Source of the DNA: Phymatolithon calcareum
Lineage: Eukaryota > Rhodophyta > Florideophyceae > Hapalidiales
DNA length: 64,000 bases
Direction: 5' to 3'
Assembly (NCBI GenBank): GCA_977006965.1
Contig: OZ345360.1
Coordinates: 1,736,001-1,800,000 of the forward strand
In this document: in pieces, positions 22,401-33,360 of the stretch
How positions within the stretch are numbered: position 1 is the stretch's first letter
Layout: every line of letters begins with the position of its first letter
Position numbers and translations under genes: made by a program
The notes under the pieces: model-generated
Database searches by the model: none
Seen by the model: only the letters and a program-made list of their open reading frames with translations
What the model was told of the DNA's origin: nothing

Positions 22401-22762
22401 TGGAATGGGATCTGCCTGCCGATGCGAATGTTGCATCAAAAACCCCATCTTTGCCGAAGCGTTACGTGCCTGTGATGGCAGGACGAAAATCAGGAATAGT
22501 CGTGATGCGAGATTTGAAGAAGGGCGAAGCCGAAGAATTGGTGGAGATGCAGAGCTTAGCGACAGTAGCAACTGCGGCTGCTGCTGAAACTCCCACCGCG
22601 CGTGCGTTGGCGCCGACGATGCAAGAGGAGGATGATATCTCTGCCGATGAAGTGGATCCACCAGAGCCATTTGTGTACACGGATGAAGCCGATTCGGGAA
22701 ATGCCGATGGAGAGAAGGATGCAGGGGATGGTGCACCGATGGCTGAAGATACAAACAAGTAG
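19469..22762 (+). CDS. RPN2: 26S proteasome regulatory subunit RPN2 (PSMD1)
   Basis: This single-exon gene encodes a 1097-residue RPN2/PSMD1, the large non-ATPase scaffold of the 19S base. RPN2 holds RPN13 and contacts the ATPase ring. The start matches the family (LSLLDETEPVLRAYALRSLDALADSFWPEIS). The N-terminal helical solenoid continues to about residue 330 and is followed by an Ala/Pro-rich linker (about 330-365). Proteasome/cyclosome repeats fill about residues 430-790, with units such as GASLGLGLSAM, AAALGMGLIALGSG, RGLGMGIALICYG, RYGAMYAVALAYCG and RYGAAMAIGIACMGTG. The usual Lys/Glu-rich insert follows (AREARRAAKRKAAAEAA, then KDEKDAKEEEKS), then a terminal beta domain and an acidic tail. 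The ATG chosen (MSVVLANVV) is the first in the frame. Length is slightly above the human protein. Confidence 0.95.
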   Translation: MSVVLANVVPSSAAPALSLLDETEPVLRAYALRSLDALADSFWPEISGAVDKIQELSEDEAFPERSLAAIVAAKVNFHLGSLDDALHYALAAGKLFNVDEQTQFAVTLRALCIDEYISMKVCQSEQAPGAPGGSSQHAFAKELEAVVERVLDGCLINGEIKEAIGVALESRRLDKVQEAIIEGCKTDEARKEALTYCFDCAQTLVASRGYRTQVLSLIADIHVKHFSSESRDHIAVANCMAFVGDAKGAAEVLMTLVKEASSAATSVKKDELELTALQIAFDIVDNDAPFFASQICALLPDPRPTAVLESPAVPPASEASGANAEPTPMDSESANPAAAAVPEPVTPRSRVSTVEHSAEDLFIIKLREVLSGAITAALSLDFLCSHNRSDAPTLKKIKQGLDGRSSVCHSALVFANAIAHCGTAIDAFLRDNLDWFARATSWAKFSASSCLGVIHARHTSSALNLLSPYLPSSTGLRSSSAASSYSEGGALYALGLISATGGRDVLLPPGPGGSQSTTAKAYLLQALRNNGASEVVKHGASLGLGLSAMASWDGIGNENEYFEELKSLLFSDSAIASEAAALGMGLIALGSGSESVCDEMLAFTRETQKEKIVRGLGMGIALICYGREDDADPIIEKLNSDKDPILRYGAMYAVALAYCGTADNKAIRMLLHSAVADVSDDVRRAAVIALGFVLFRHPKQLPRIVALLSESCHAHVRYGAAMAIGIACMGTGMPMAVDILERLSTDSTDFVRQGALIGLSLVFMHHTEERSPKSNEIRKLLEITRAAKLEEVVARFGAVVASGIIDAGGRNGTISFISANGHPRMSAIVGMAMFTQFWYWYPLVHFIGLSIQPSALIAVNQDLKMPAMKIVSNTNPGLFDYVPMGPAEKTKEVVRAPAAILSVTAKSRAREARRAAKRKAAAEAAPQPADVADAMADVQTNKGDVKDEKDAKEEEKSRATYSMHDNPCRVLPGQEYAMEWDLPADANVASKTPSLPKRYVPVMAGRKSGIVVMRDLKKGEAEELVEMQSLATVATAAAAETPTARALAPTMQEEDDISADEVDPPEPFVYTDEADSGNADGEKDAGDGAPMAEDTNK

Positions 22763-24057
22763 AATCATGTTGAATTCGCAGCCTGGCTTGATGCTCACTA
22801 TGTTCTGAATAGAGGATTTTGTTTTAAGCATTTCCCGGTATCGATTCATGCTCGTAGTAGACTAACATAAGATTCTATTTGGCAGTTGGTGCAAGTGACG
22901 CGGGTGTTTTCGTTGTCGCATACGGTCTGTTTGGATATAGCTTCGTTGTGGAAGTGGAATTTAATGTGTTACGTAAACTAAACCAGGCTTTTGGAACATC
23001 ACCTGTGCACAATGCAAATCTGTCAGGTTGTTGAAGATCGAGAAAATCAACGATTTCCTGTTGTGCCCATGAAAGACAAGCAACGCATTGAGAGATATTC
23101 CTCTTCGCACTCCATCGATCGAGCTATCAGCTGTAAAGATCTTTGACCACATGGTCACTCGCCCTGCTGTGATGCTGGTCAAACTGGTTGACAGTGCATG
23201 TGCATGGGGTCTTCACATTCCAAGAGGCACCAACTGAAATTTGTATAATCCAGATTCGTGTTCATTGTGGTTGCAACTTCCTTTTCATTTTTGATAAACT
23301 TGATCTACAGTAAATTGCAACATGTTCTTCAAATCAAGCAGGAGTCATAAGTTTGCGCTGGAAAGTGGTGCCACGTTCCCACACAAACCAGCAGCAACAC
23401 AGAACAGAAGAAGTGCAAGTCCAACTAAATTGATACTCGATCGTGGTTTTTGCTCTGGCCACTTTGCGGCTGTATCTGAACCCTCTTTGACGAATGAAGC
23501 CCCCTGAGTGACAACCAGCTGACTCCGCGTGACACAGTACAGTGGAGTATTTCCCCCCTCGAGGCCTGATTATGGGGCAGCGTTAGGTTTTTTGCACCCC
23601 ACCAGATCGTGTTTCACCCACTATTCGCAAACCAAATGAGACGATACCCATGGCCCCTTGGCACTTGCAAATTTGCCCCATGCGTCTGTAGACGCGTTGG
23701 GCATTTGTTCTTGCTTCGTCTTCTTCAGCCCACTTTGACTAACAATTGAAATGCAAAAACAGAATTGTCGTCATTGCTGGCTACGATAGCAATGTCAATC
23801 GCAGAACAGCAATCATTGTGGCCATTAGGGCGACCAAGGAGGTATGAACGGAATAGATGGCATTCCATTGGCACGGTGACGAGGTCGACAAATTGTCATC
23901 TTTCATATAGGAATGCAAGCACATCGTTGAGGGACTCTATCGAATTCGCAATAGAAACTAGTAGCGTCATTTCTGTCCTTGAGATTCACTTCCAGGGCTC
24001 CAGCAGTCTCGATCGGAGACGGGGTGGGGCATGGTAATCATGAGCATAAAAATGCCA

Positions 24058-24110
24058 GTTGCCCACTTTTTTCTCCAATACATGATGTATTGGAGAAAAA
24101 AGTGGGCAAC
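24058..24110. repeat. 53-bp near-perfect palindrome (hairpin)
   Basis: Two 26-bp arms, GTTGCCCACTTTTTTCTCC then AATACAT, are perfect inverted copies around a single central base. It could fold into a long cruciform or hairpin. Confidence 0.9.
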
Positions 24111-24208
24111 TCGAATGGGCCATGTCCAGGCCTGGGAGTGGTGTCGGCAACATTAGCGAGTCACTGAACTTCTTACATCTTGCTACAGACTTTCTGGTAC
24201 TTGGGCAT

Positions 24209-24388
24209 AATGCTGCCAACCTTTACATTTGGAGCAGATGGCTCCAGTATTGTGCGAGAAATGTGTGCATGGTTGTCAGATCGTCAGATTGGGATCTCGA
24301 GTTTTCAAAATGCATTGCGTGGTGAACGAACATCATGTTCCGGTACTTATGCTGCCAACGGTTATATTTGGAGCAGATAGCTCCAGTG
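24209..24388. repeat. 40-bp unit repeated twice with spacer
   Basis: ATGCTGCCAAC followed by TATTTGGAGCAGATRGCTCC-like sequence occurs at 24209-24248 and 24348-24387, differing at a few bases. Each unit carries its own small inverted repeat (TGGAGC...GCTCCA). Confidence 0.75.
24245..24306. repeat. 62-bp direct repeat, copy A
   Basis: This copy matches 25757-25818 at 56 of 62 positions; all six differences are transitions. Confidence 0.85.
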
Positions 24389-25756
24389 GGTCACTCCTGA
24401 AAATGATAAATTGCAGAGACGCAAAACAGTACGCAAATTGTGCAACTGTATTCCGCTGTCACGCGCACGCCAAATTGTGGAGCCCTGAAAACGTTGTCGC
24501 ATTTTGTGTCAGACAATTCCGTTACGGAACCAAAATATTAATTGATTTGATGTCCTATTTTGGGTGCTTATAGTGCCCAAAGCATCCGACATGGGCCCTC
24601 ACTTTGGTGCTGAAGAGTACAAGTATTACATTACACCGCTGGAGACTTAGGGGTTTTGGAGTAGTATAATACTCCAAAGGGTAATCAGGCGGGCTGTAAA
24701 GTACTCCAGGAAACTATTTAAACGTTCACTCGAAGGGAGAGGGGAAAGTGAAGAAATTATAGGTAGATCCATAGATTCGTTGCACGGAGAAGGCTTTATG
24801 GTGCTAGACGAAATAAGTACTATGTCATTGTAATGAATACACGAAGATGTCTCTTCTCGAGTGTTCTTTCGTCAGTTCGGCTTTCCCCTTTACTCATGGC
24901 GTTGAAAAGCAGAGCTGTCTATCTCCATCTGGTCCGCAAACAAGTTCGGTAAGAATGGGATTGATTATCCGTCTATTATGCATTCTGCTGCATAAACGGC
25001 ATCTGCAGCAAAGGATCGCAAATGGACCCATGCGGTACCGAATGTCCCTGCACGCCCGCCGGCTCCGTGACCGAAGAATCTCCCGAAGAGCTCTGCAGCA
25101 TCCCCATATGTCTGCTTTTCGCACGCTTTTCGGATCGGGTTGCGAGCGCTCGTTAATCACCTTAAAAGGTGTTAACCATGTTACGTTTCGATACGTACTT
25201 GTAAAGTATGCCACTCTGTACAACAAGTACTCACCCTATTCAACTGATGGGGCTATTCGACGTCTGGACGCAGAACCGCATGGTCGCGGGAGGCCGCGCT
25301 CAATGAGCGCAGAAATATGTTTGGGCTTGGTGTTGACATGGGGGAGGACACGCGGATCTGAGATGGTCCTCTGCTTGCTCTTCGGAATAACGGCATCAGT
25401 GTGCGCTTCTCAAGCTCCTCAAGATCCAGCTAGAATATTATTACGTACTTGCATAGCATGGACGAGAATCTACTCTTCTAAGCTGCAGCGCATCTTTCTG
25501 ATCACCCATGGATGAAGTGCATGAGGCAGATCACTGCACTACTCCTACTGAGAGAAACGCGCCGTAGCGAAAATGATAGAAATGTGTCGTACAACACATT
25601 TGGATCACAGAGGGAAGCTCTATGACCAAATGTCGCGCGATTTGCACATTTTGCGTGTCACAAATCGAGGACACGAGACAAATGCACCGTGGCGTGACGA
25701 CGCGTTTTGTGCAAAAATGACGCATTTTGTGCAATTTATCATTTTCAGGAGCGACC

Positions 25757-25818
25757 CAGTACTGTGTGAGAAATGTGTGCATGGTTACCAGATCGCCAGA
25801 TTGAGATCTCGAGTTTTC
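25757..25818. repeat. 62-bp direct repeat, copy B
   Basis: This copy matches 24245-24306 at 56 of 62 positions. It is preceded directly by a 26-bp segment (25732-25757) that lies inverted at 24388-24413 near copy A, so the two loci are rearranged relative to each other. Confidence 0.85.
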
Positions 25819-25854
25819 TACTACTGTACAATCACTAAGAAAGAGTTCAGTAAG

Positions 25855-26100
25855 GGATATGTAAGGAATTTTTAAAAGCTCCCAGCGCCTTGCCTAGGAG
25901 TAACAGGGCTCGCTTTTCGAACTGTTTTCTAATGCAGCGTAGTCTGGTCACTCATGACCTTCTTGATTCGTATTTCTCTACTAGCAGGTGCACGTGTGAG
26001 TCGTTTGCACTCATCTTCCACATCAGGGCAGAACTCTCGTTTCCACGCCATCGCCAAGGGGCTACTGTACCAAAATCATAACCATCCACTGTAGGCCATA
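25855..26100. repeat. Dispersed diverged repeat, copy 2
   Basis: This stretch aligns by eye with 3344-3600 in the same orientation. The shared landmarks are listed at copy 1. Confidence 0.5.
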
Positions 26101-27390
26101 CAACAGCTTATGTGAACGGGGCTTGTGGGGGTAATTTGCAGAAATTTCTGCAACATTTCTTTTTTAAATGTCTGCGCCACTGGTCTGGGCGCCCTGAACT
26201 CCACAGAATACCGTAGACCAAAAATTTCATTTATGGACAACAGTAGTTCCATTTCTTGCAGTTGCAATGTCGGAGGCAGGGGTTGGAAGCGGTAAATTGA
26301 CACGTCGTAATTTAGAGGATTTATTGAGAAGGTACCATCTGATGTGTCCCAACCTGAGGAAAGTCGGCACCTTTCTAATCGCATTATACTAGCGTCGAGC
26401 TTTGTCAGTTACCTTATTCAGAATTGCACAGTATCACGTAAATGGCTCGCGCCACTTCATTCTCTTCGGTAGGGGTTCATGTGGGCTTCTTCAGGGTTCT
26501 GCTGAGCGTACCAATTGCCCATGCTCCTTGCCTACCCATTTCTTCAATCAGCTTCGGTAAATTGACACCACAACTGCACCAGTGATTACAAACGCTTACA
26601 GCGCACAATGATTTAACTAAAGTCATTTTAGGATGCACACACATGTGGGCACGAGACGATTTCCTCTTCCGAGACAGTACAGCGATCTAGAAAGTGCTTG
26701 AAGCTTGAAGCCAGTAAAGTTACATTATGTCCAGCAGCCCTCCAGCTGTAACTTTTCCCTATCGCAGACCGATCCTGAAGTTGTCTGACAGTCAGAAAGC
26801 TTTTCTGTCAACTACAGTACTAATTAGTCCCGATTTGACGGACTGACGAAAAGATACAATACTGTAAATTAAAATTTACAGCTTCGTCGGGCGGCTGTCG
26901 TTACAGTTTCGCACAAAATTACTATGATCAATTTTCCAAAAAGTAAAAATAGTTGGGAACAAACAAACTGGGCTATACAATATATTGTATTTGCTGCGGC
27001 CAGGGAACATTCCATTGCGGCGGCTTATAGCCAAGTGTATCATATACACTGCAGGAAATAATATTTCGTTTTCTTTCTACTTGATCTACTGATCATACTA
27101 TGGCTTTCAATGACCAATCGGAAGCTCGCAGTGAAATTGCCCTCGAAAAATCGTGTGAGGGTACTAAATTTAAGCCCGAAAGCCTGCCTGCGACCTGGTA
27201 CAGAGCACAAAGGATGGTGAGAATGCGCGTGTGTCGCGTGAACGTCTGGGCTCCCCGCGCCTCATTCGTGTCGCCCGTTTCGGGTTTCCGCCCGATCCTA
27301 GTACGAAGCCCACGCTCTCGACGAAAGTCGAGGTAATTGCCCGTCTGTTTGAACCCTGTATTTCACGCCCCCTCTGGACGCACCTGAGAT

Positions 27391-30300
27391 ATGCTCAACT
27401 CCATGCAATTGCAGGACACGGATGAGAAAAAACACGGTGATGCGGACCCCGTTGCAGACACCTGCGCCCGCGCCTCCGCAGCGCAGCGGAACGTCATGAA
27501 AAGAAAGGTCTCGCGAGTCATCAATTCCGCCGCAATTCCTAATGGAAGGCGTATACCTGGTCATTCGGACGGCGCCTGCGCCTCGGATGCCCGCAAGCGC
27601 ACACGCAGCGACTCGATGAGAACTGGCCCTACTGGCGCTGGGACGCTCGAGGAACGCCGTGTTTGCGACCAGCAGCCCGTAAAGAGAAGAATTTCCAACT
27701 GTGGAGGTGCGGTGGCGGATGTGCGTTGGGTAATTCAGAAAGAAGAAGACCCCGATGGTCGCGATAATGGCGCTAGTCTTGGCACAGAAGCAATTACTGC
27801 CGACCATAGCACGGAACCTGGAGCAAATGTTGACGCTTTCGACACCATGATATCGACCGATGACATGGTTACAGATTCACAGGGTGCAGCCCCAGAAGAT
27901 GTTACGAGGCTTGCTCGTGCACCACTCGTGTCGTTTACACGCGCCGCTCTTGGCGATTCACAAGCTGCTTGGGAACTGGCGCCCCCGGGCATGTCGCAAC
28001 ATGAAAATTTTGGAATTGACGACATATTGCAAATGCCTATGAACACTGAGTTGAATAAGGACGCATTTTGGGGAGACTTTGATTATCCCATTCTGAACCA
28101 GGACACACAATATTTTCAACTGCACGAGTCTCGACCTCGATCCCCTGGTCAACATGAGCAACCGGCTCCTGCTACTTCCTCAGGAGTCACACCATTTCCT
28201 CAAGATGAGTCTCATCCTGCACTAAATCTCATGTTGTCTCCGAATTTTGGTGCTGCTCAAAGTTCTGCTGTGAAACCAACACAATCGCAATGGGAAAGTT
28301 CATCCATTCCCCCTAGTAGTAATATTGCTAACTCTGCGAACGTGAAGCAAAATGCACCAGGGGAACCCTCCACCGAGAAAGATAAGGTTCCAGCAAGTGC
28401 GCCTCAGGCGCCTGAACAATTCATGGGCTTGCCATGGAATGCGAATCTAGCACCATGGCGTTCCACTCCGGACATGTATTGTGATGTGCTTGCCCCCGAA
28501 ATTGAAACACGTATTCTGGCAGCTCCTCAACCGGTACAAGTGCGAAATCTGTCAAGTGGAAGTTCGGCCATTCGAATTGCGCCGCGGGACAAATCGAAGC
28601 CGGAACAATCTCGAATCTCATCCTCTGGGGCGCGTGAACAGTCACGATCCCGTCCCGGGAATCGTCCGAAACGCAGCAGACAAGGGTCTGCACAGCCGGT
28701 GAAGCCTGCAGCCAATGTCCGCCCCCGAGAACATCCTCGGAATCAGTCAGTTTTCCCCGGACCAGCTTCTACGGGAGTTCCGGTAGTGCAACCGGGGCCT
28801 ATGCCATTTCCTCTGAATCCCCAATATGCATCTGCGGTTGCTGCTAACCCCGTGGCTGCTGCTGCGGCTGCGGCAACCATGGCTGCGGCCATGGCTGTGA
28901 ATAGAAACGTGGGTGTTCCTCACCCACCCACGGGATCGATGCCAGTTCCGCATCCAATGGCAGGTCCATTGCTGTTTGCTCAAGGTCTTCCCGCTGTCAA
29001 TTCTAGCGCTGCACAGCTTTCATTTGCTATGCCGTTGGGAAGCAAGGCTGGTGGACAGAACAATCCTCGCGCTGCTGACCCATCCCAAATTAACGGAGAA
29101 CAGAGACCAGAGTTTGTAGCACCATCCACTTCCGGAGCAAACGTTTCGAACCAGAATCCTGGGGATTCGAATGGCGGCACTAGTACTTCTACTCCAATGA
29201 TGTTTCCGGGAATTCCGTATAACGTGTCGCCCGTGATGGGACCGGGCATGATGCCAGTTGATCCGAATGCGTTCGTGCACATGGCACAGATGTGCTACGC
29301 CGCTCTTACTGGAGCGGGAGCTTCTTCGGCAGGCCCTGCTCTATCCGACCCTGCACGTGCTGCATTTTTAAGCGAAGCAGGGTTTCATAACGCTGGACAG
29401 ACTGGGGCTAGAATCCTTGTTACATCGCGCAGCAGTGTGTCCCGTGCCGCCGGAGGGCCACCAACAAGTGCAGGTCAATCAGCTGCTGCTGGGAGTGGAA
29501 TTCCTGGTTCAAATACGACAGTTCCCAAGTCTCGACCAATATTTATTGCCGACGACGGAACACATGTTGTTGTGGAACAGCAGGCACCTGCAAAGTTGAT
29601 GAGACATCCTGTGTTGGGCCGGTTGCAATTGCAATCCAAGCATCAAGCGGTAGCGGGTGAGACGAGTGGAGCCATGTTATCGTTTTCTGGGCGAGGTACG
29701 GGCTCCGGTACACCAGACGGAAACTCTGGTGGGAACCGAAGGGATGGCAGTGCGATGGCACTTAGTAGTCCGAAAAGTGGAAGTGTACCCTCTCCCGGAG
29801 CATCTCCCACTGCATCATCACCGAAGGACAGAAGAAAACGTTTGGTGTGGACTCCGGAATTGCATGACCGATTCGTCCAAGCAATTAATGCAATTGGAAT
29901 CAATCAAGCCGTACCGAAATCGCTTGTGCAAATTATGAACGTGGAAGGTTTGACGACCGAACATGTTAAATCGCATTTGCAAAAGTATCGAAATTCACTG
30001 CGAAAAGCGGCGGTCGAAGATGCTCAGGACAAGATCGTTAAGACGGGTAATGCAATTAGCGGTTCGAGTCGATTGATTGTCAATTCAAGCGTCGATGTGG
30101 GGGACCGGTCAACGCGAGAAGTTCGAGTCATGCCAATTAGAGCCAATAGTTCGATTATTGAAGCGAAGAAAGGGCGTTCCACTGGAGGCATGACAATTAA
30201 TGCTACTGGAGGTGTCAAGGAAGGAAACAGTACGCGAGCAATCAGCCACACGGTTTCTGGTGCCGAGGCATCTACTGTGAGTAAGCCAGACGGGGAAATG

Positions 30301-30963
30301 CCGAACGCTCGGGAGCCACCCGCTCGAGGAAGCACGAGAGAAGATGCCGGAGGTCCAAGTGGGAAGAGCTTAGCAGTGGGAGCGGCATCTCAGGGAAGTG
30401 CCGCAAATGTTTCTCCGTCTTGTGCAAATGTGCCGAACACGGGTGCAACGCAATCGTCAAGTGGGGAAACGGAAACACGGCTCCAAATGCAAGAACGCAC
30501 GATGCAATTGCAGTTCCAGTTGCAGGTTATGGTGCATCGAACTGTGGCTTTGCAGAAGCAGTTACAACTGGCAATTGAGAAGCAGAATGAACAAAGACCT
30601 GGTCGGGCGCCACAAGGGGGCACGTCGGCGGCGACGGAGTGTGAAAGTGCAAAGACATCGGGCGAAAGTAGCAAGGGAGAATCGAGAAATGCAGGAGTAC
30701 AAAGTGAACAAGGTGGAGAACAAAGTGAACAAGGTGGAGAACAAAGTGAGCGCAACGTTGACATTGACACACTTGTGAAGGAGCAAATGCAAATGCAGAG
30801 AGAATTGGATCAACAGACCGCAAGGGTAAGACATGAGATCGGGGTTATTCAGCAACGACTGGAAGAAAGTGCCGAGGCAGTGGACATGACCGCTGCGGAT
30901 GCGCAAGGGCAGACGGGACAAGGGTCAACGGAAGGGAACGGTGAACCTCGCACGAGAGAGTAG
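27391..30963 (+). CDS. GARP-type (MYB-like SHLQKYR) transcription factor with possible MYB-CC coil
   Basis: This single-exon gene encodes a 1190-residue nuclear DNA-binding protein. A GARP domain lies at about residues 813-873: KRLVWTPELHDRFVQAI, then AVPKSLVQIMNVEGLT and the diagnostic SHLQKYR. This fold is shared by plant G2-like, type-B ARR and PHR/PSR1 factors. No receiver domain is present, so it is not a type-B ARR. At about residues 1028-1068 a Gln-rich helix (LQFQLQVMVHRTVALQKQLQ) resembles the coiled coil of MYB-CC proteins such as PHR1 and PSR1, regulators of phosphate starvation. That link is inference. The first 810 residues are disordered and Ser/Pro/Gln/Ala-rich, with an Ala run near residue 490. 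EQGGEQS repeats stand near residue 1105. The ATG at 27391 is the first of the frame. Confidence 0.8.
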   Translation: MLNSMQLQDTDEKKHGDADPVADTCARASAAQRNVMKRKVSRVINSAAIPNGRRIPGHSDGACASDARKRTRSDSMRTGPTGAGTLEERRVCDQQPVKRRISNCGGAVADVRWVIQKEEDPDGRDNGASLGTEAITADHSTEPGANVDAFDTMISTDDMVTDSQGAAPEDVTRLARAPLVSFTRAALGDSQAAWELAPPGMSQHENFGIDDILQMPMNTELNKDAFWGDFDYPILNQDTQYFQLHESRPRSPGQHEQPAPATSSGVTPFPQDESHPALNLMLSPNFGAAQSSAVKPTQSQWESSSIPPSSNIANSANVKQNAPGEPSTEKDKVPASAPQAPEQFMGLPWNANLAPWRSTPDMYCDVLAPEIETRILAAPQPVQVRNLSSGSSAIRIAPRDKSKPEQSRISSSGAREQSRSRPGNRPKRSRQGSAQPVKPAANVRPREHPRNQSVFPGPASTGVPVVQPGPMPFPLNPQYASAVAANPVAAAAAAATMAAAMAVNRNVGVPHPPTGSMPVPHPMAGPLLFAQGLPAVNSSAAQLSFAMPLGSKAGGQNNPRAADPSQINGEQRPEFVAPSTSGANVSNQNPGDSNGGTSTSTPMMFPGIPYNVSPVMGPGMMPVDPNAFVHMAQMCYAALTGAGASSAGPALSDPARAAFLSEAGFHNAGQTGARILVTSRSSVSRAAGGPPTSAGQSAAAGSGIPGSNTTVPKSRPIFIADDGTHVVVEQQAPAKLMRHPVLGRLQLQSKHQAVAGETSGAMLSFSGRGTGSGTPDGNSGGNRRDGSAMALSSPKSGSVPSPGASPTASSPKDRRKRLVWTPELHDRFVQAINAIGINQAVPKSLVQIMNVEGLTTEHVKSHLQKYRNSLRKAAVEDAQDKIVKTGNAISGSSRLIVNSSVDVGDRSTREVRVMPIRANSSIIEAKKGRSTGGMTINATGGVKEGNSTRAISHTVSGAEASTVSKPDGEMPNAREPPARGSTREDAGGPSGKSLAVGAASQGSAANVSPSCANVPNTGATQSSSGETETRLQMQERTMQLQFQLQVMVHRTVALQKQLQLAIEKQNEQRPGRAPQGGTSAATECESAKTSGESSKGESRNAGVQSEQGGEQSEQGGEQSERNVDIDTLVKEQMQMQRELDQQTARVRHEIGVIQQRLEESAEAVDMTAADAQGQTGQGSTEGNGEPRTRE

Positions 30964-33034
30964 GTAGAGGGTAAGTTGGGTACGGAGTGCAGGCAGGTGT
31001 AGAGATAGAATTTTGGGAAGCGGGGACTGTGCCTTCTTTAGGTCAGTTTCCTTTTGTAAATTATTTATGGGCGTTTCTCTATCCTTTCCGCCGCTGCCGC
31101 GCAAGAAAGCCTCTCGCGCAATAACTGTCAGAACGCTTCATACTTTCTGCGGTGTACAGCAGTCAGACAATGGCACTGTGGAATACTATGGTCTGCTTTC
31201 TTGATGTGATGTGTCAGCAGCGGTGATAAATAAGTTTGGCATTCCTGTGCTATGGACTATGGGTTGAGACGCAACCACGCGGACAAAAGAAGGAAACAAG
31301 TGAGAGCGTTTTGTGATTTGGTACTGGTGAGAACGTAGTGGACCGGTGGACATGGCAGATGAGAAAGGAAACTGTTCTGACTGGTCCATTTCTTTTAGTG
31401 AAATGTCCACGAAGGCCGTAAGGAGTCCACAATTGGCGACAAAGACGGACAGCTGGATTGGTGAGAAATGATGCGACGCAGTGCGTTTCCTTTTGAGGAG
31501 GCAGGGAGTGTAGCAAGGGCTGACGCAGAGAACGATTATGTTTCACACCCTCTGTGGAGATATTGAGACCACGCTGTGAGGAACAGAGCTTTGCAGTGTT
31601 TCAGTATTATGACTTTGCAACCTGTCGACGCCGGCAGACGGGAGGCGTTTACCATCGCAGCGTGGAGCAATACTTCAGTTTTGACTGTCTTAATCCCACT
31701 GCCCGCAACTATATTCTGCCGATCTTCTTCGTCATATCCCATCTTTGCTTTTCGCTATTGCGCATAGAAGTGAGAACAATGTCACAGTATCAGACTTCTA
31801 TAGTAGGTAAGTTTGCCAGCATCATTCGACAGCTGGTCGGATGGCGGTAAGCATGCATTGTCTCCATTTTCCTGGGACCGCTGGAATAGAGATGTGACTG
31901 GCCCGCGTGAAGACTCAGTGATGAAGAGCCGCTTCATTCGAAGTTCTGATGAGTCGGAAAGCCGGATATTTCCTCCTGCTTGATGTCAAGTTTTAGATCT
32001 AGTATCGTAGAGACCTCCATTATCACAGTGTCACAGGCAGCAGCGACAAAGAAAAGTGTAGCAATGGAATGGTGAGGGTCAGACACTTTCCAAAACGAGT
32101 CCAGGATCTCGACTTGAGATCGGAATAGAGATCTGCGACTAGAGGTTGGTTGTGGTGCTGACTGCAGAAACGAGACGAAGAGTCGGAAGTGGAAGCCAGA
32201 AAGAGCAGAAGAACTGGTTACCATTACCACAGATGGTGCAAAAAACAGTGCCAAGAGACTCGGGAGGGAGCGCCATATACCGCTGATGAGCACCAAAAAT
32301 TAGCCCGAGAGCGTCAAGATCCCACATTCACATCGGGCGCCAAGATAACGGGAGCGAAAGAAGGAACGGCAGTGACGGCAAGGAAGCAATGCTTCTGGCA
32401 GCACGCGACCGCGAGACAAAGTGACACGCAGCTGGAGGTGGCGTTGTTGCTGATATGTCGACAAGCGAGGAGCGAAAACCGAGCTGCATGTGCACTTTCG
32501 TTGTCTTCGAACCGGTCTCCATGCCTTCTTCAACATGTTTTTAAGTTCCTGTAGTTTCCATTCAATATTACAAAACGCGATTTCCAAATGGCTAGCATTT
32601 TCACGGTGCCGTTTGATGGTCGATACGCTATGTTGCGTACGTGAGTCCTGGTGGAGAGGGAAGGCGACGAAGAAAAGTAGCCGACACAAGAAAGTTTAGG
32701 TATCGGTCTATTTACTGTGGGAAAAGCTGCATGAGGGCCGCGAGGCGTTTGCCGTTGCCGGGAAGAATGCTGGAGAAGTAGATCGATGTGAAAGGGTGCG
32801 AAGGAGTGGATTAAAGTTCTAGAAGTGAGGGAGAAGAGCACAGTGCACGGTGAGATGCACAAGGTGCTATAACGATGTGGACTCCCCGCCTGTTCTGCCA
32901 CTTCTCGTCAATTAAACACCTACAGTACTGCTGTAACTAGAGGAAGAACGAGATGCGCGTCGCAGGCCGTTTTAATTCAACCGCAAGTGAGTGGTACAGT
33001 ATAAATTTCGTCGCCGGCAGATTGCAGTAAACTA

Positions 33035-33066
33035 TGGAAAGTCTATACTGCATTATAGACTTTCCA
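33035..33066. repeat. Inverted repeat, 13-bp arms, 6-base loop
   Basis: TGGAAAGTCTATA is followed by CTGCAT and then the perfect inverse of the first arm. Confidence 0.9.
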
Positions 33067-33360
33067 CTGTGCAAGATTGACACGACAGGATCTAAAGTGC
33101 AATTTTTTCAAATTTTCGTTTTGTATTTGCAACGTTGTCCCCTTCGTTCAAACAATTTTCTCAACCAAAATTATTTTCCTACCTGCACCGGACGGTGGAA
33201 TCCAATCTTTCCGACAAAATCGTAGTCATGCCTTGGTGTCCCGCAGCTGTGGGTGGATCAATTGTTCCGTCCAACATGACAGGTCGTGGCGAATAAGCGC
33301 GATTGGCCGTATGATAGAGGGTAAATTTATGTGGGAATAAATGGTTGAACATGGCGAGCG

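Larger units (their letters stand above)
22763..27390. other. 4.6-kb gene desert with rearranged repeats
   Basis: I find no gene I can support. The stretch holds a 53-bp near-perfect hairpin (24058-24110), a 62-bp direct repeat (24245 and 25757), a 40-bp tandem pair (24209 and 24348), a short inverted match (24388-24413 against 25732-25757) and a diverged repeat (25855-26100) shared with 3344-3600. These look like remnants of small non-autonomous transposons. The right end (26.9-27.39 kb) is A/T-rich upstream flank of the GARP gene. Confidence 0.55.

Noticed and set aside
32300-32901. Overlapping minus-strand frames of 120-130 codons at 32.3-32.9 kb
   Set aside because: They have no ATG-led continuous product, family motif or splice pattern that joins them.
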